64,000 bases of DNA from the NCBI RefSeq assembly GCF_008122265.1, contig NZ_CP043042.1, forward strand, positions 3,844,001-3,908,000, read 5' to 3'. Origin of the DNA: Marinobacter fonticola (GTDB lineage: Bacteria; Pseudomonadota; Gammaproteobacteria; Pseudomonadales; Oleiphilaceae). The notes beneath the pieces were generated by a model. That model saw nothing but the letters and a program-made list of their open reading frames with translations, did no database searches and was not told where the DNA came from. Positions 19,952-31,057 of the stretch are shown here, piece after piece (the first letter of the stretch is position 1; each line of letters begins with the position of its first letter). The position numbers and the translations under genes were made by a program.

Positions 19952-19982
19952 AAAAAAAACGGCTTGGTATTCCAAGCCGTTT
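19952..19982 (-). terminator. Intrinsic terminator after tRNA-Leu
   Basis: Perfect 11-bp stem AAACGGCTTGG/CCAAGCCGTTT with a 4-base loop and a T8 tail on the minus strand. It begins 6 bases after the encoded CCA end of the tRNA. Confidence 0.92.
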
Positions 19983-19988
19983 CAATAA

Positions 19989-20073
19989 TGGTGCCGAAGG
20001 CCGGACTCGAACCGGCACGGCTTACGCCACTACCCCCTCAAGATAGCGTGTCTACCAGTTCCACCACTTCGGC
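19989..20073 (-). tRNA. tRNA-Leu (anticodon GAG)
   Basis: 85-base class II tRNA reading GCCGAAG at the 5' end and pairing with CTTCGGC, followed by A and encoded CCA (19989-19991). The anticodon stem CTATC/GGTAG encloses a loop with GAG, and a long variable arm precedes the T-arm GGTTCGAGTCC. It closely resembles E. coli leuU, which also lies just downstream of secG. It begins only 7 bases after the secG stop, so it must be cut from a joint transcript. Confidence 0.95.
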
Positions 20074-20080
20074 AATAACC

Positions 20081-20512
20081 TCACTCAAGCTCAGGAAGTG
20101 AATTGTCACTTCCGGTCTTCGATTCTTCATTCGCAGCGCCTTCCGAATCAGAAGAGCCTGCTGGCGATCCTTCCTCAAGCGCCGGCGTCGATTCTTCAGC
20201 AGGCACACCTTCCTCGGTGGCCGAACCGCCGTGCTGAACGCTCGGAATGCCGGTCTGACCGGCAACTTCCGCGCGCTGCTTGGCAAAAACTGCCAATGTA
20301 AAACTTGTCACAAAGAACAGGACGGCTAAAAAGGTCGTTACACGGGTCAAAAAGCTACCGCTACCTTGACTACCGAAAACCGTCTGAGATGCACCGCCAC
20401 CAAAAGCAGCACCTGCGTCCGCGCCCTTGCCCTGCTGAATCAGAACGAGACCCACCAGCGCCACCGCAATCACGACGTGCGCAACGACAACCAGTGTTTC
20501 CATCCAATCCAT
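20081..20512 (-). CDS. secG: Protein translocase subunit SecG
   Basis: Small inner-membrane subunit of SecYEG that aids SecA-driven export. The 143 residues contain two membrane helices (about 4-24 and 55-75) separated by LIQQGKGADAGAAFGGGASQTVFG, the family signature, followed by a long acidic Ser/Glu-rich cytoplasmic tail that makes it longer than E. coli SecG (110). The ATG at 20512 has a GAGAG ribosome site 7 bases upstream. It follows tpiA by 11 bases and precedes tRNA-Leu. Confidence 0.95.
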   Translation of the reverse strand: MDWMETLVVVAHVVIAVALVGLVLIQQGKGADAGAAFGGGASQTVFGSQGSGSFLTRVTTFLAVLFFVTSFTLAVFAKQRAEVAGQTGIPSVQHGGSATEEGVPAEESTPALEEGSPAGSSDSEGAANEESKTGSDNSLPELE

Positions 20513-20523
20513 AAAAAACTCTC

Positions 20524-21270
20524 TTAAAACGCCTCGCAAATGGCGAGGAAATCTGACGCCTTCAAGGAAGCGCCGCCGATCAGTCCGCCATCGATATCCG
20601 GCTGGGCGAACAACTCAGCCGCATTATTCGGCTTAACACTACCGCCATAAAGCAAGGACAAATCCTGCGCCGGAGCGCCCATCTCAGCGAGCACGCTGCG
20701 CATGGCACCATGAACGGCCTGAGCATCTTCCGCCGTTGCGGTTTTCCCTGTACCGATGGCCCAAACAGGCTCATAGGCAACTACAATGTGCTTCCAGTCG
20801 CTTCCGGACACGCCCTTTAAGGCTTCCTTCAGCTGCGCGCTGACAACATCAACTGCCAGCCCCGCCTCTCTCTGATGCAAGGTCTCGCCCACACAGAGAA
20901 TCAAATTCAGCTTAGCGGCCAGCCCTTGGCTGACCTTATCCGCAATCACCGCATCGGTTTCACCGAACAGTTCGCGGCGCTCGGAATGACCGACGATGGC
21001 AAACCGGCATCCGGAATCAGCGGCCATGCCAGCCGAAATCTCGCCGGTGTAGGCTCCCTCGCCCCAGGGCGCAATATCTTGCACACCGAGCCAGGCTCTC
21101 TCGCCGACGAGCTGTTGAACCCTCGCGATATATAGAGCGGGAGGAATAATAACAACCTCCACGCCATTATCAAGCTTCGCCAAGCCTTCTCGAACCTCGC
21201 CGACCAAGGCGTCAGCCAAGTCGTTCGATCCGTTCATCTTCCAGTTGGCAGCTACAATTTTGCGTCGCAT
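20524..21270 (-). CDS. tpiA: Triosephosphate isomerase
   Basis: Glycolytic enzyme interconverting dihydroxyacetone phosphate and glyceraldehyde 3-phosphate, 248 residues. Catalytic lysine is in AANWKMNG near the N-terminus, the histidine in VGHSERRELFGE, and the glutamate in AYEPVWAIGTGKTA. The phosphate loops LYGGSVKPNN and GLIGGASLK are intact. The ATG at 21270 begins the homologous sequence; a longer open frame upstream is not used because a clear promoter sits at 21299-21327. It is the first gene of tpiA-secG-tRNA-Leu. Confidence 0.96.
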   Translation of the reverse strand: MRRKIVAANWKMNGSNDLADALVGEVREGLAKLDNGVEVVIIPPALYIARVQQLVGERAWLGVQDIAPWGEGAYTGEISAGMAADSGCRFAIVGHSERRELFGETDAVIADKVSQGLAAKLNLILCVGETLHQREAGLAVDVVSAQLKEALKGVSGSDWKHIVVAYEPVWAIGTGKTATAEDAQAVHGAMRSVLAEMGAPAQDLSLLYGGSVKPNNAAELFAQPDIDGGLIGGASLKASDFLAICEAF

Positions 21271-21298
21271 CAACAGCCCTCTATTCAAGGGAGGGCGA

Positions 21299-21327
21299 AC
21301 TATACAGCAGTCCTCAAACGGACACAA
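21299..21327 (-). promoter_or_regulatory. Sigma70 promoter for tpiA-secG-tRNA-Leu
   Basis: TTGTGT (21322-21327) and TATAGT (21299-21304) on the minus strand with a 17-base spacer, about 25 bases before the tpiA start. Confidence 0.75.
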
Positions 21328-21516
21328 CCTGAAGAGAGGGGGAGCAAACAATTCGCCCACCGGATCGCGCTTGTGCCTATATACGAGTGCCTGTATCAAT
21401 GCACCAGCGGGCACGACCCACTCTCCAACCCCTCTTCACCTGACTTCGACCCCAGGGGTTACCTGGCCTCGATTCCAGGGGCTGAACCTGCACAGTTAAC
21501 GCCCTCAATAACGTAT

Positions 21517-22863
21517 TTAACCCGCAGGGGAGCCTTTCACTACGTCCGCCAGCTTTTTCGCCCAACGGTGCATTTCCGCTTCGTCCTGACCCTCGGTCAT
21601 CACCCGGATCAACGGCTCGGTTCCCGACGCCCGTAGCAGAACCCGTCCGGTGGCACCCATTTCTTTCTCTGCCACAGCCACCGCCTCAGCAATATCCGGA
21701 CGGGACAGTGGATCAAAACGCTGGTCGACACGGACATTGATCAAAACCTGCGGCAAGCGGGTCATTTCATGGCGCAGCTCGGTAATCGAGCGCCCGGAAC
21801 TCCAGGACGCCAGCAGCACCTGTAGTGCGGATACGATGCCGTCCCCGGTTGAAGTACAGTCGCGCACCACCAAGTGCCCCGAGCCCTCGCCGCCGAGATG
21901 CCAACCGTTGGCAACCAGCCGCTCCATCACGTAGCGGTCACCCACCTTGGCCCGTTCGAACGGTATGCCTTTCTCTTTCAACGCCAGCTCGACCCCCAGG
22001 TTGGTCATCAAGGTGCCGACGACCCCGCCTTTTAAGCGCCCTTCGATCTGACGCTGCGCGGCAATGATGAACATTAACTCATCGCCGTCGATCACCGAAC
22101 CGTCACGGTCGATCATCAGCACCCGGTCACCGTCGCCATCAAAGGCAATACCGAGATCTGCATTGCCCTCCAAGACTTTTTCGCGGAGGGTGTCCAAATG
22201 GGTGGAGCCAACCTTTAGGTTGATATTGAGACCGTCTGGCGACGCACCCAGCACAGTGACGCTGGCGCCAAGCTCCCGGAATACTTTGGGCGCCACATGA
22301 TAGGTGGCGCCGTGAGCACAATCCAGGACGATACGCTTGCCCTCTAACGTGAAGTCGTTCGGCACGGTGCTCTTGCAAAACTCCACGTAGCGGCCCGGCG
22401 CATCATCGACCCGCGAAGCCTTACCCAGCTCTCCCGGCGCGCAGACATCAATCTCGCGTTCGAGCCAAGCTTCAATTTCCGCCTCCACACTGTCATTCAG
22501 CTTGGTACCTTGGGGCGAGAAAAACTTGATGCCATTGTCATAGTGCGGGTTGTGCGAGGCACTGATCACGATACCCGCCGATGCGCGGAAGGTACGCGTC
22601 AGATAGGCAATGGCGGGCGTTGGCATCGGTCCAAGCAATGACACATCCACGCCTGCCGCGGAAAGCCCGGCTTCCAGCGCTGACTCGAACATGTAACCGG
22701 ACAGCCGGGTGTCCTTGCCGATAATCACGCGATTGCGCTGCCCGTCTTGCTTGAATACCTGGCCGGCGGCCCAGCCCAGCTTAAGCATAAAGTCCGGCGT
22801 GATTGGTGCCGAACCGACACGACCGCGAATACCGTCCGTTCCAAAATACTTACGTTCACTCAT
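21517..22863 (-). CDS. glmM: Phosphoglucosamine mutase
   Basis: Converts glucosamine-6-phosphate to glucosamine-1-phosphate for peptidoglycan and LPS precursor synthesis. The 448 residues start [11 protein letters not shown]; the active-site serine that must be phosphorylated is Ser103 in SASHNP; the metal loop is [12 protein letters not shown] and the sugar-binding loop GGEGSGHL; phosphate binding is by [12 protein letters not shown]. It overlaps folP by 8 bases, the arrangement seen in E. coli. Confidence 0.97.
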   Translation of the reverse strand: MSERKYFGTDGIRGRVGSAPITPDFMLKLGWAAGQVFKQDGQRNRVIIGKDTRLSGYMFESALEAGLSAAGVDVSLLGPMPTPAIAYLTRTFRASAGIVISASHNPHYDNGIKFFSPQGTKLNDSVEAEIEAWLEREIDVCAPGELGKASRVDDAPGRYVEFCKSTVPNDFTLEGKRIVLDCAHGATYHVAPKVFRELGASVTVLGASPDGLNINLKVGSTHLDTLREKVLEGNADLGIAFDGDGDRVLMIDRDGSVIDGDELMFIIAAQRQIEGRLKGGVVGTLMTNLGVELALKEKGIPFERAKVGDRYVMERLVANGWHLGGEGSGHLVVRDCTSTGDGIVSALQVLLASWSSGRSITELRHEMTRLPQVLINVRVDQRFDPLSRPDIAEAVAVAEKEMGATGRVLLRASGTEPLIRVMTEGQDEAEMHRWAKKLADVVKGSPAG

Positions 22864-23686
22864 TGAATAGCACCCTTAGTGCAGCCACCACTTTGACGGC
22901 GTCTACAGTTTCCTTAACATCATGCACCCGAAGAATCGCGGCGCCTTTCATAGCCGCTATTGTCGCGACTGCAAGACTTGCCGGCAACCGCTCGGAAACA
23001 TCACGCCCGGTAATTTCGCCCAGCATGGATTTGCGCGACATTCCCACCAGCAAGGGATAACCGAGAGCCCCGAGCTGCTCCAGCGCATCTAGCAACTGGA
23101 GGTTGTGCTCAAGGGACTTGCCGAAACCGAACCCTGGATCGAGAATCAGCTTTTCCGATGGAATGCCCGCGTCCTTCGCCGCGGCTACGCGGGCCATCAG
23201 AAAGGCCGTCACCTCGGCCTTCACGCTGTCGTATTGCGGGCGCCGCTGCATCGTGCCGGGCTGTCCTTGCATATGCATCAGGCAGACAGGCAGGCCTGTA
23301 GTTGCCGCCGCATCTAAAGCTCCCTCACGCTGCAATGCGCGCACATCGTTAATTAACCCCGCCCCCAGCCTTGCCGTATGAACAATAACCTCAGGCGTAC
23401 TGGTATCTACAGAAATAGCCACATCGAGACGCTCATGGATCGCCTCGACCACCGAGCACACCCGATCAAGCTCTTCCTGTACGGTGACCTCGGCCGCCCC
23501 GGGACGGGTTGACTCCCCACCGACGTCGATAAAGGCTGCCCCCTCCCGTACGAGGCGCTCCGCCTGGGCCAACGCGGTATCCAGGCGATTAAATTGGCCG
23601 CCATCGGAAAAGGAGTCCGGCGTTACGTTGACGACGCCCATGACTTGAGGTTGCGACAAGTCAACCGTATGCCCTGCAAAATCCAT
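22856..23686 (-). CDS. folP: Dihydropteroate synthase
   Basis: Condenses p-aminobenzoate with the dihydropterin pyrophosphate in folate synthesis and is the sulfonamide target. The 276 residues contain [15 protein letters not shown], the pABA/pterin loop [21 protein letters not shown] and the C-terminal RVHDV. The ATG at 23686 is 10 bases from a GGAGG site; a GTG two codons earlier is possible but too close to that site. Couples to glmM downstream. Confidence 0.95.
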   Translation of the reverse strand: MDFAGHTVDLSQPQVMGVVNVTPDSFSDGGQFNRLDTALAQAERLVREGAAFIDVGGESTRPGAAEVTVQEELDRVCSVVEAIHERLDVAISVDTSTPEVIVHTARLGAGLINDVRALQREGALDAAATTGLPVCLMHMQGQPGTMQRRPQYDSVKAEVTAFLMARVAAAKDAGIPSEKLILDPGFGFGKSLEHNLQLLDALEQLGALGYPLLVGMSRKSMLGEITGRDVSERLPASLAVATIAAMKGAAILRVHDVKETVDAVKVVAALRVLFNE

Positions 23687-23821
23687 TTTCACTTCGCCTC
23701 CACCTCTCTATCGGAGGAACCCGATAGCCACCCACAAAGCGGCGCCTTATGATTCAGAGCCGCCCCGCGGCCTGCTCGAAGCCAAAATCGCCCCTTCTGC
23801 TCGCACCAACCTGCAAAAACC

Positions 23822-23850
23822 AAAAAAAACGCCGCCCCGTGGGACGGCGT
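23822..23850 (-). terminator. Intrinsic terminator after ftsH
   Basis: An ACGCCG-type GC stem (left arm from 23829, right arm to 23850) is followed on the minus strand by a T8 tract. It separates ftsH from folP-glmM. Confidence 0.85.
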
Positions 23851-23901
23851 CTGACTTGACATTCAGGTTACGCTTTTAGCATCCGATTAAACGCCAGACC
23901 T

Positions 23902-25854
23902 TTAGTGCTCGCCGGCCGGGCTGCCGATGCCGTCACCCGGACGACGGCCACTGTCCGAATCACCAGCTGGCCTTGCCACCGGCTCAGGATCATCGCTGGA
24001 CGCGTTACCGCCCGCACTTGGTCCGTTCCACCCTTGGGGTGGACGCGGCGTTTTGCCCGCCATAATGTCATCGATCTGGTGGCGGTCAATGGTCTCATAG
24101 CGCATCAGCGCATCGGCCATCATTTCCAGCTTGTCGCGGTTTTCGATCAATAGACGGCGTGCCGTTTCGTAGCAGTCGTCAATGATTGAACGCACTTCCT
24201 CATCGATGCGCTGAGCAGTCTCCGGCGAGTACACCGTATGACTTTGACCTGCCGAGCGACCCAGGAACGGCTCTTCACTGTCGGTATCGTACTGCAGCGG
24301 GCCCAGCTTCTCGGACAACCCCCAGCGAGTCACCATATTGCGGGCCAGACTGGTCGCACGCTCGATATCGTTGGAAGCCCCGGTTGTCACACCCTCGAAG
24401 CCAAGGGTCAACTCTTCGGCAATACGGCCGCCGAACAGGCTACAGATTGAGCTGACCAGGTAGCGCTTAGAGTGGCTGTACCTATCCTCTTCCGGCAGGA
24501 ACATGGTGACACCCAATGCTCGGCCGCGCGGAATAATACTGACCTTGTACACCGGATCGTGCTCCGGCACGAGACGCCCGACGATGGCGTGACCGGATTC
24601 GTGATACGCGGTATTGAGCTTTTCTTTCTCGTTCATGACCATGGATTTGCGCTCGGCGCCCATCATGATCTTGTCTTTGGCCAACTCAAGCTCTTCCATA
24701 GATACCAGCCGCTGGTTGCGACGTGCTGCGAACAGCGCTGCCTCGTTTACCAGGTTGGCCAAGTCAGCACCGGAAAAGCCGGGCGTGCCGCGGGCAACAA
24801 GCTTGGGATCTACACCATCGGCCATCGGAACTTTCTTGAGATGGACCTTCAAAATCTGCTCGCGACCAACAATATCCGGCAGATTGACCACGACCTGGCG
24901 ATCGAAGCGACCCGGACGAAGCAACGCAGGGTCCAGCACGTCCGGACGGTTCGTGGCTGCGATGACAATGACGCCTTCGTTGCCTTCGAAACCATCCATT
25001 TCCACCAGCAGCGCGTTCAGGGTCTGCTCGCGCTCGTCGTGCCCACCACCCAGGCCAGCGCCACGGTGACGGCCGACGGCGTCGATCTCATCGATAAAGA
25101 TGATGCACGGGCTCTGTTTCTTGGCCTGCTCGAACATGTCACGCACACGGGATGCGCCCACACCTACGAACATTTCCACAAAGTCCGAACCGGAAATCGA
25201 GAAAAACGGTACCTTGGCCTCGCCGGCAATCGCCTTGGCGAGAAGGGTTTTACCCGTGCCGGGAGGCCCGACCATCAGCACACCCCGGGGAATGCGGCCA
25301 CCCAGGCGCTGGAATTTGCTTGGATCCCGCAGGAAATCCACCAGCTCCTTGACGTCCTCTTTAGCTTCGTCGACACCGGCAACATCAGAGAAGGTCGTCT
25401 TGATCTGGTCTTCGCTCATCAGGCGAGCCTTACTCTTACCGAACGACATGGGGCCTTTGCCGCCCCCACCGCCTTGCATCTGTCGCATGAAAAAGACGAA
25501 CAGTGCAATGATGATCAAGATCGGGAACGATGCCACCAGCAACTGAGTCCAGATGCTCTGACGATCCGGCTCCTTGCCGACAATCTCGACGTTGTTGGCC
25601 AGTAGATCATCCATCAGCTTGTTATCGGGGACCTGCGGACGAATCGTCTCGAAGCGGCCGTTGTCTTCACGCACCCCCTGAATTTCAAGCCCGTCGATAG
25701 TGACCTGCTTGATTTGTCCCTGCTGCACCATCTGTACAAACTGGGAATAATTGACTTGCTGCCCCGTCGTAGTCGGCGAGAAGTTTTGGAAAACCATCAG
25801 CAAGACGGCTGCTATTATCAGCCAGAGAACCAGATTTTTAGCCATATCGTTCAA
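23902..25854 (-). CDS. ftsH: ATP-dependent zinc metalloprotease FtsH
   Basis: Inner-membrane AAA+ protease that degrades sigma32, LpxC and damaged membrane proteins. Two membrane helices (about 6-25 and 105-125) flank a periplasmic domain; the AAA module has GPPGTGKT and [10 protein letters not shown], the second region of homology [21 protein letters not shown], and the zinc site HESGH. The 650-residue reading starts at TTG 25854, which has AGGTGA 6 bases upstream; the ATG at 25845 (MAKNLVLW) is an alternative but 15 bases from that site. The C-terminal tail is Pro/Gly/Ser-rich. Confidence 0.96.
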   Translation of the reverse strand: MNDMAKNLVLWLIIAAVLLMVFQNFSPTTTGQQVNYSQFVQMVQQGQIKQVTIDGLEIQGVREDNGRFETIRPQVPDNKLMDDLLANNVEIVGKEPDRQSIWTQLLVASFPILIIIALFVFFMRQMQGGGGGKGPMSFGKSKARLMSEDQIKTTFSDVAGVDEAKEDVKELVDFLRDPSKFQRLGGRIPRGVLMVGPPGTGKTLLAKAIAGEAKVPFFSISGSDFVEMFVGVGASRVRDMFEQAKKQSPCIIFIDEIDAVGRHRGAGLGGGHDEREQTLNALLVEMDGFEGNEGVIVIAATNRPDVLDPALLRPGRFDRQVVVNLPDIVGREQILKVHLKKVPMADGVDPKLVARGTPGFSGADLANLVNEAALFAARRNQRLVSMEELELAKDKIMMGAERKSMVMNEKEKLNTAYHESGHAIVGRLVPEHDPVYKVSIIPRGRALGVTMFLPEEDRYSHSKRYLVSSICSLFGGRIAEELTLGFEGVTTGASNDIERATSLARNMVTRWGLSEKLGPLQYDTDSEEPFLGRSAGQSHTVYSPETAQRIDEEVRSIIDDCYETARRLLIENRDKLEMMADALMRYETIDRHQIDDIMAGKTPRPPQGWNGPSAGGNASSDDPEPVARPAGDSDSGRRPGDGIGSPAGEH

Positions 25855-26042
25855 GGATCATCACCTGTGAATGTACGGGCCACACGCTCGGCGCAACCCC
25901 GAAGAAAATGCCCGGCCTCCTACCGAAACACTCCCTTTTTACCAACCTTACATCAATTGTACGCTCCACCACTAGCAATGGTGCAGTATGGTTAATACGC
26001 AGTCACCGAACCGCCAGCCTTACTGCCAAGCGAGGTAAGCCG

Positions 26043-26666
26043 CTATTCACCCTTAAAGCCCCGACATACTTGATAAACCTCCCGAGAGCGGGACCGGGAC
26101 GCGCCCGGCTTGCGGCTCACCACTGAGCGAAAGTTCACCTTCATGTCTTGCAAGAGGACATCAAACCCCTCCCCCTGAAAAACCTTAGCCACAAATACGC
26201 CGTCGACCTTTAACACCTGCTTCGCCATATCCAGCGCCAATTCCACCAGATCCATGGCCTTGGGAATGTCCACGGCAGGCATACCACTCATATTGGGGGC
26301 CATATCGGAGATTACAACGTCTGCCCGCGCATCGCCGAGGACCTCCAACAGCGTATCCAGCACCGACTGGTCGGTGAAGTCGCCCTGTACGAAGTCGACT
26401 CCGGCAATAGGGTTCATCTCCAGGACGTCGCTTGCGACTACACGGCCTTTATGTCCAACCCGGTCCATTGCCACCTGAGACCACCCACCAGGCGCCGCTC
26501 CCAGGTCCACCACAAGCTGCCCTGGCCGGAGAAAACGATCTTTGTCGTCCAGCTCAATCAGTTTGTAGCTTGCCCGGGACCGATAACCATCAACCTGAGA
26601 ACGTTTGACATACTCATCGTCAAAATGTTCTTTCAACCAGCGTTTGCTGGATTTGGAACGCGCCAA
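26043..26666 (-). CDS. rlmE: 23S rRNA 2'-O-methyltransferase RlmE
   Basis: Methylates U2552 in the 23S A-loop during late 50S assembly. The 207 residues contain the SAM motif [24 protein letters not shown] and KVFQGEGFD, with the K-D-K-E catalytic set implied by these. The start is taken as TTG at 26666 ([15 protein letters not shown]), with GGAG 7 bases upstream and the family N-terminus; the frame opens upstream at a GTG without ribosome site. ftsH lies 188 bases downstream, the conserved rlmE-ftsH order. Confidence 0.93.
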   Translation of the reverse strand: MARSKSSKRWLKEHFDDEYVKRSQVDGYRSRASYKLIELDDKDRFLRPGQLVVDLGAAPGGWSQVAMDRVGHKGRVVASDVLEMNPIAGVDFVQGDFTDQSVLDTLLEVLGDARADVVISDMAPNMSGMPAVDIPKAMDLVELALDMAKQVLKVDGVFVAKVFQGEGFDVLLQDMKVNFRSVVSRKPGASRSRSREVYQVCRGFKGE

Positions 26667-26748
26667 AACATTTCTCCACGGAGGCAACACAACATGAACG
26701 ACTATGCGTTGCTTAGTAATACGCGGTGACAGCCACCTGGCGCCCCGC

Positions 26749-26774
26749 CTAACGGATACGATCTAACGGATACG
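26749..26774. repeat. Two copies of a 14-bp tandem unit in the rlmE-yhbY gap
   Basis: CTAACGGATACG occurs at 26749-26760 and 26763-26774. It lies between divergent genes and overlaps the likely rlmE promoter area. An operator or a slippage duplication are both possible. Confidence 0.6.
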
Positions 26775-26786
26775 TAGTGACAGCAA

Positions 26787-26815
26787 TTCAACGTACGCCG
26801 GGCTGCTGCTACAAT
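26787..26815 (+). promoter_or_regulatory. Candidate sigma70 promoter for yhbY
   Basis: TTCAAC (26787-26792) and TACAAT (26810-26815) with 17-base spacing, about 95 bases before yhbY. The -35 is imperfect. Confidence 0.5.
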
Positions 26816-26910
26816 GTGCCGATTACACCCGAACAATCACAAATTATACGGGATAGCGCCGTCACCTGCTGCCCGATAATTTTAAATCGCTTTCATAAAG
26901 AGACTGAATT

Positions 26911-27222
26911 ATGAGCCTGTCGCCGGAACAGCGCCGGGAGTACCGCGCTATTGCCCACCATCTCAAGCCGGTCGTCATTATCGGCGATAAAGGCTTGAGC
27001 GAAGGCCTGCAGCAGGAACTGGACCGAGCCCTGAACGACCATGAACTGATCAAGATCAAGGTTGCCAGCCCGGACCGCGACGAGCGCCGCGAAGCCATTG
27101 AGGCTCTGTGCGCCGGATCCGGCGCCGAGCTGGTGCAGATGATCGGCAAAGTTGCCATCATTCTGCGCCGTGCAAAAGAGCCCAACCCCAAGCTCTCCAA
27201 CCTCCAGCGCCATAAGTCCTGA
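26911..27222 (+). CDS. yhbY: RNA-binding protein YhbY (CRM domain)
   Basis: A 103-residue single CRM-domain protein associated with 50S precursors. The GxxG-type RNA-binding loop reads IGDKGLSEG, and the chain starts LSPEQRREYRAIAHHLKPVV, typical of YhbY. It is divergent from rlmE, another 50S biogenesis gene, the usual gammaproteobacterial setting. It ends at a bidirectional terminator shared with greA. Confidence 0.93.
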   Translation: MSLSPEQRREYRAIAHHLKPVVIIGDKGLSEGLQQELDRALNDHELIKIKVASPDRDERREAIEALCAGSGAELVQMIGKVAIILRRAKEPNPKLSNLQRHKS

Positions 27223-27240
27223 AGCCTTCCGGGCACGAAC

Positions 27241-27268
27241 AAAAAAGCCGGCAAGCGCCGGCTTTTTT
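27241..27268. terminator. Bidirectional terminator between yhbY and greA
   Basis: AAAAAAGCCGGC/GCCGGCTTTTTT forms a perfect 12-bp palindromic stem with a 4-base loop between convergent genes. Confidence 0.95.
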
Positions 27269-27284
27269 GCGCATCACGAAAGTG

Positions 27285-27764
27285 TCAAAGGTGCTCGACA
27301 GTTTCGATCTCGTACTCAACGGTTCCCGACGGCACACGTACCGCGACAACGTCCCCTTCGCTCTTGCCAATTAAAGCCCGCGCGATCGGTGACGATACGG
27401 ACAGCTTGCCGGCTTTCACGTCCGCCTCGTCTTCGCCACAGATCTGATAGCTGACTTCCTCGTCAGTATCGGCATTGATCAACTTGACGGTCACACCAAA
27501 GATCACTTTCCCGGTATTTTCCATCTTGGTCACATCGATGACCTGAGCGGCCGACAGCTTGCCCTCGATTTCCTGAATGCGGCCTTCGATAAAACTCTGC
27601 TGCTCTCGCGCCGCGTGATATTCCGCATTTTCTTTCAGGTCGCCGTGTTCACGCGCTTCCGCGATGGCCGCGATAACCCGGGGGCGATCCTCGCTCTTGA
27701 GCTTTTTGAGCTCCTCGCGCAGACGCGCTTCACCGTTGATTGTCATCGGCACTCGATTGTTCAT
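27285..27764 (-). CDS. greA: Transcription elongation factor GreA
   Basis: Rescues backtracked RNA polymerase by stimulating transcript cleavage. The 159 residues contain the N-terminal coiled coil with the acidic tip ([20 protein letters not shown]) and the C-terminal FKBP-like domain ([16 protein letters not shown]). The ATG at 27764 is preferred, with AGGA inside the end of carB; a TTG three codons earlier touches the carB stop. It follows carB by 5 bases, so it belongs to carA-carB-greA. Confidence 0.96.
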   Translation of the reverse strand: MNNRVPMTINGEARLREELKKLKSEDRPRVIAAIAEAREHGDLKENAEYHAAREQQSFIEGRIQEIEGKLSAAQVIDVTKMENTGKVIFGVTVKLINADTDEEVSYQICGEDEADVKAGKLSVSSPIARALIGKSEGDVVAVRVPSGTVEYEIETVEHL

Positions 27765-27769
27765 AGCGT

Positions 27770-30700
27770 TCAAATTCCTGCGTGTAAGTCCTGGAGTCGG
27801 CGCACCGTCCGCTCCGGTCCGAATTTAATGGCACGACAGAATGCCTCGCCACCAGCCAGGGTCGTGGTGTATGTCACTTTGTGCTGCAAGGCGGACTGGC
27901 GAATCTGGGCCGAGTCGGAAATAGCCTTGCGCCCTTCTGTCGTGTTGATAATCAACTGGATCTGACCGTTTTTGATGGAATCGACAACATGCGGACGTCC
28001 TTCACGAACCTTATTCGCCCGATCCACCTCGATACCGGCCTCACGCAGTGCCTTTGCGGTACCGGTGGTTGCCACCAGACGGAATCCGGCATCGATCAGG
28101 TCACGGGCAACCTTGACGGCACCGCACTTGTCCACATCCCGCACCGATATAAAGGCTGTGCCCTTTTCCGGCAGACGTTCACCGGAGGCCAGCGCGGCCT
28201 TGGCAAAAGCTTCGTCAAAGCTATCACCCAATCCCATGACCTCGCCGGTCGATTTCATCTCCGGGCCGAGGATGGGGTCGACCGCAGGGAACTTGTTAAA
28301 CGGGAAGACGGATTCCTTCACCGCATAATACTTGGGCACCACCTCTTCCGTGAAGTTCTGATCCACCAACGAGCGCCCGGCCATGCAGCGAGCCGCGACT
28401 TTAGCCAAGGAAACGCCAATGGCCTTGGAGACGAAAGGTACGGTCCGGGATGCCCGAGGATTCACTTCGATGACGTAGACGGCATCGTCCTGCCAAGCCA
28501 ACTGGACGTTCATCAGACCCACTACTTCCAGCTCGATGGCCATGCGGCGCACGGTTTCGCGCATCTCGTCCTGCACCGCCTTCGGCAGCGTATAGGGCGG
28601 CAACGAACAGGCGGAGTCGCCCGAGTGCACACCGGCCTGTTCGATGTGCTGCATGATGCCGCCGATCACAACGTCTTTTCCGTCACTGACTGCATCGATA
28701 TCCACTTCGATGGCCGCATTGAGAAAATGATCCAGCAGCACAGGACTGTCGTTGGAAACCAGCACGGCATTGCGCATGTAGCGCACCAGCTCCTGCTCGT
28801 CGTAGACAATTTCCATGGCGCGCCCACCCAGCACGTAGGACGGGCGAACTACCAGCGGGTAGCCGATTTCACGCGCCGCCGTCACGCCTTCCTCGTGACT
28901 GCGCACGGTCGCGTTATCCGGCTGACGCAGATTGAGACGGTTGATCATCTGCTGGAAGCGCTCGCGGTCTTCGGCACGATCGATCGCATCCGGCGTGGTG
29001 CCGATAATCGGCACACCCGCCGCCTCCAGGCCGCGCGCCAGCTTCAGTGGCGTCTGGCCGCCAAACTGGACGATCACGCCCTTGGGCTTCTCGATATTCA
29101 CGATCTCCAGCACGTCTTCGAGAGTAATCGGCTCGAAGTAGAGGCGATCGGACGTATCGTAATCCGTGGAGACGGTCTCCGGATTGCAGTTGATCATGAT
29201 GGTTTCGTAACCGTCCTCGCGCATGGCGAGAGCGGCATGGACACAACAGTAATCGAACTCAATGCCCTGGCCGATCCGGTTCGGCCCACCACCGATGACA
29301 ATGATCTTCTCTCGGTCGGACACGTCAGACTCGCACTCCTCCTCATAGGTGGAGTACATATAAGCGGTATCAGACGCGAATTCGGCAGCGCAGGTATCGA
29401 CGCGCTTGTAAACCGGGCGGATGCCCAAATCATGACGATGCTTGCGCAAGCTCGCTTCGGAGATGCTCAGCAGCTTAGCCAGGCGCGCGTCGGAAAATCC
29501 CTTGCGCTTGAGGCGGAACAAGGTGGCATGATCGATGTCGGTTTTACCGGCAGTCTTGAGCGCGGCTTCCTCACGGATCAAGTCCTCAATCTGGACGAGG
29601 TACCAGGGATCCACATTGGTATGACGATAAACCTCGTCCACCGTCATTCCGGCGCGAAACGCATCGCCGATATACCAGATACGCTCCGCACCTGGCACGT
29701 TCATTTCCTGGATCAGGGTTTCGCGGCCATTGTCAGTGTCGACATCGACCATCTCCTCGAAGCCCTCGGAACCCACTTCCAGGCCACGCAGCGCTTTTTG
29801 CAGAGATTCCTGGAAGGTCCGGCCAATTGCCATCACCTCACCGACAGACTTCATCTGCGTCGTCAGGCGAGCATCCGCCTGCGGAAATTTCTCGAAGGTA
29901 AAGCGGGGAATCTTGGTAACGACGTAGTCAATGCTGGGCTCGAACGAGGCCGGCGTGATGCCGCCGGTAATATCGTTCTGCAACTCGTCCAAGGTGTAAC
30001 CCACGGCCAGCTTGGCCGCGACCTTGGCAATGGGGAAACCCGTGGCCTTTGAGGCCAACGCCGACGAGCGTGAAACCCGCGGATTCATCTCAATGACCAC
30101 CATGCGGCCGGTTTCCGGATGGATACCGAACTGCACGTTGGAACCGCCTGTTTCCACACCAATTTCACGCAGCACCGCCAGGGAGGCGTTGCGCATGATT
30201 TGGTACTCTTTGTCAGTCAGGGTCTGCGCCGGCGCCACAGTGATCGAGTCGCCGGTATGAACACCCATGGCATCGAAGTTTTCGATGGCACAGACGATGA
30301 TGCAGTTGTCCTTCTTGTCGCGGACAACCTCCATCTCGTATTCCTTCCAGCCGATCAGGGACTCGTCGATCAGTAGCTCGTTCGTTGGAGAGAGATCGAG
30401 ACCGCGGGCACAGATCTCCTCGAATTCGTCACGGTTGTAGGCAATACCGCCGCCGGAACCACCCATAGTGAAAGACGGGCGGATAATGCAGGGGAAGCCG
30501 ATACTATCGAGAACCCGAAGGGCTTCTTCCATGGTATGCGCGATGGACGCGCGCGGGCACTCCAGGCCGATGGACTTCATCGCCTTATCGAAGCGCTCCC
30601 GGTCTTCCGCCTTATCGATGGTATCGGCATTGGCACCAATCATTTCTACGCCGAACTCATCCAGCACACCGTGCTTTTCCAGGTCTAGCGCGCAGTTCAG

Positions 30701-30985
30701 CGCGGTCTGCCCGCCCATGGTCGGCAACAAGGCGTCCGGCCGCTCCTTCTCGATAATCTTGGCGACTGTCTTCCAGGTAATGGGCTCGATGTAGGTGGCA
30801 TCGGCCATGGCCGGGTCGGTCATGATGGTGGCAGGATTGGAGTTCACCAAAATAACGCGGAAGCCTTCTTCCCGCAGCGCCTTACAGGCCTGAGCCCCGG
30901 AGTAGTCGAACTCGCATGCCTGCCCGATCACGATGGGCCCGGCGCCCAGGATCAGGATGCTTTTGATATCAGTACGTTTTGGCAT
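27770..30985 (-). CDS. carB: Carbamoyl-phosphate synthase large subunit
   Basis: Makes carbamoyl phosphate for pyrimidines and arginine from bicarbonate, ammonia and two ATP. The 1071 residues are two homologous ATP-grasp halves: the first starts [21 protein letters not shown], the second [20 protein letters not shown]. Both show the metal-binding NPR motifs ([18 protein letters not shown] and [18 protein letters not shown]). The C-terminal MGS-like regulatory domain begins near GTAFISVRD and binds effectors such as UMP and ornithine in relatives. carA lies upstream. Confidence 0.98.
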   Translation of the reverse strand: MPKRTDIKSILILGAGPIVIGQACEFDYSGAQACKALREEGFRVILVNSNPATIMTDPAMADATYIEPITWKTVAKIIEKERPDALLPTMGGQTALNCALDLEKHGVLDEFGVEMIGANADTIDKAEDRERFDKAMKSIGLECPRASIAHTMEEALRVLDSIGFPCIIRPSFTMGGSGGGIAYNRDEFEEICARGLDLSPTNELLIDESLIGWKEYEMEVVRDKKDNCIIVCAIENFDAMGVHTGDSITVAPAQTLTDKEYQIMRNASLAVLREIGVETGGSNVQFGIHPETGRMVVIEMNPRVSRSSALASKATGFPIAKVAAKLAVGYTLDELQNDITGGITPASFEPSIDYVVTKIPRFTFEKFPQADARLTTQMKSVGEVMAIGRTFQESLQKALRGLEVGSEGFEEMVDVDTDNGRETLIQEMNVPGAERIWYIGDAFRAGMTVDEVYRHTNVDPWYLVQIEDLIREEAALKTAGKTDIDHATLFRLKRKGFSDARLAKLLSISEASLRKHRHDLGIRPVYKRVDTCAAEFASDTAYMYSTYEEECESDVSDREKIIVIGGGPNRIGQGIEFDYCCVHAALAMREDGYETIMINCNPETVSTDYDTSDRLYFEPITLEDVLEIVNIEKPKGVIVQFGGQTPLKLARGLEAAGVPIIGTTPDAIDRAEDRERFQQMINRLNLRQPDNATVRSHEEGVTAAREIGYPLVVRPSYVLGGRAMEIVYDEQELVRYMRNAVLVSNDSPVLLDHFLNAAIEVDIDAVSDGKDVVIGGIMQHIEQAGVHSGDSACSLPPYTLPKAVQDEMRETVRRMAIELEVVGLMNVQLAWQDDAVYVIEVNPRASRTVPFVSKAIGVSLAKVAARCMAGRSLVDQNFTEEVVPKYYAVKESVFPFNKFPAVDPILGPEMKSTGEVMGLGDSFDEAFAKAALASGERLPEKGTAFISVRDVDKCGAVKVARDLIDAGFRLVATTGTAKALREAGIEVDRANKVREGRPHVVDSIKNGQIQLIINTTEGRKAISDSAQIRQSALQHKVTYTTTLAGGEAFCRAIKFGPERTVRRLQDLHAGI

Positions 30986-31057
30986 TTCGTAGTAAACCTG
31001 TCAGCAGCTTAAATCAGTCTTCAGCGCGTACCGCGTCGGTGCGGCGATCCAAGGCCC

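Noticed and set aside
24472-25605. 377-codon open frame antisense to ftsH
   Set aside because: Shadow of the conserved ftsH frame; composition and lack of ribosome site argue against coding.
27881-30052. Very long open frame antisense to carB (over 700 codons)
   Set aside because: It is the mirror frame of a GC-rich, well-conserved gene, has no ribosome site and resembles no protein family.
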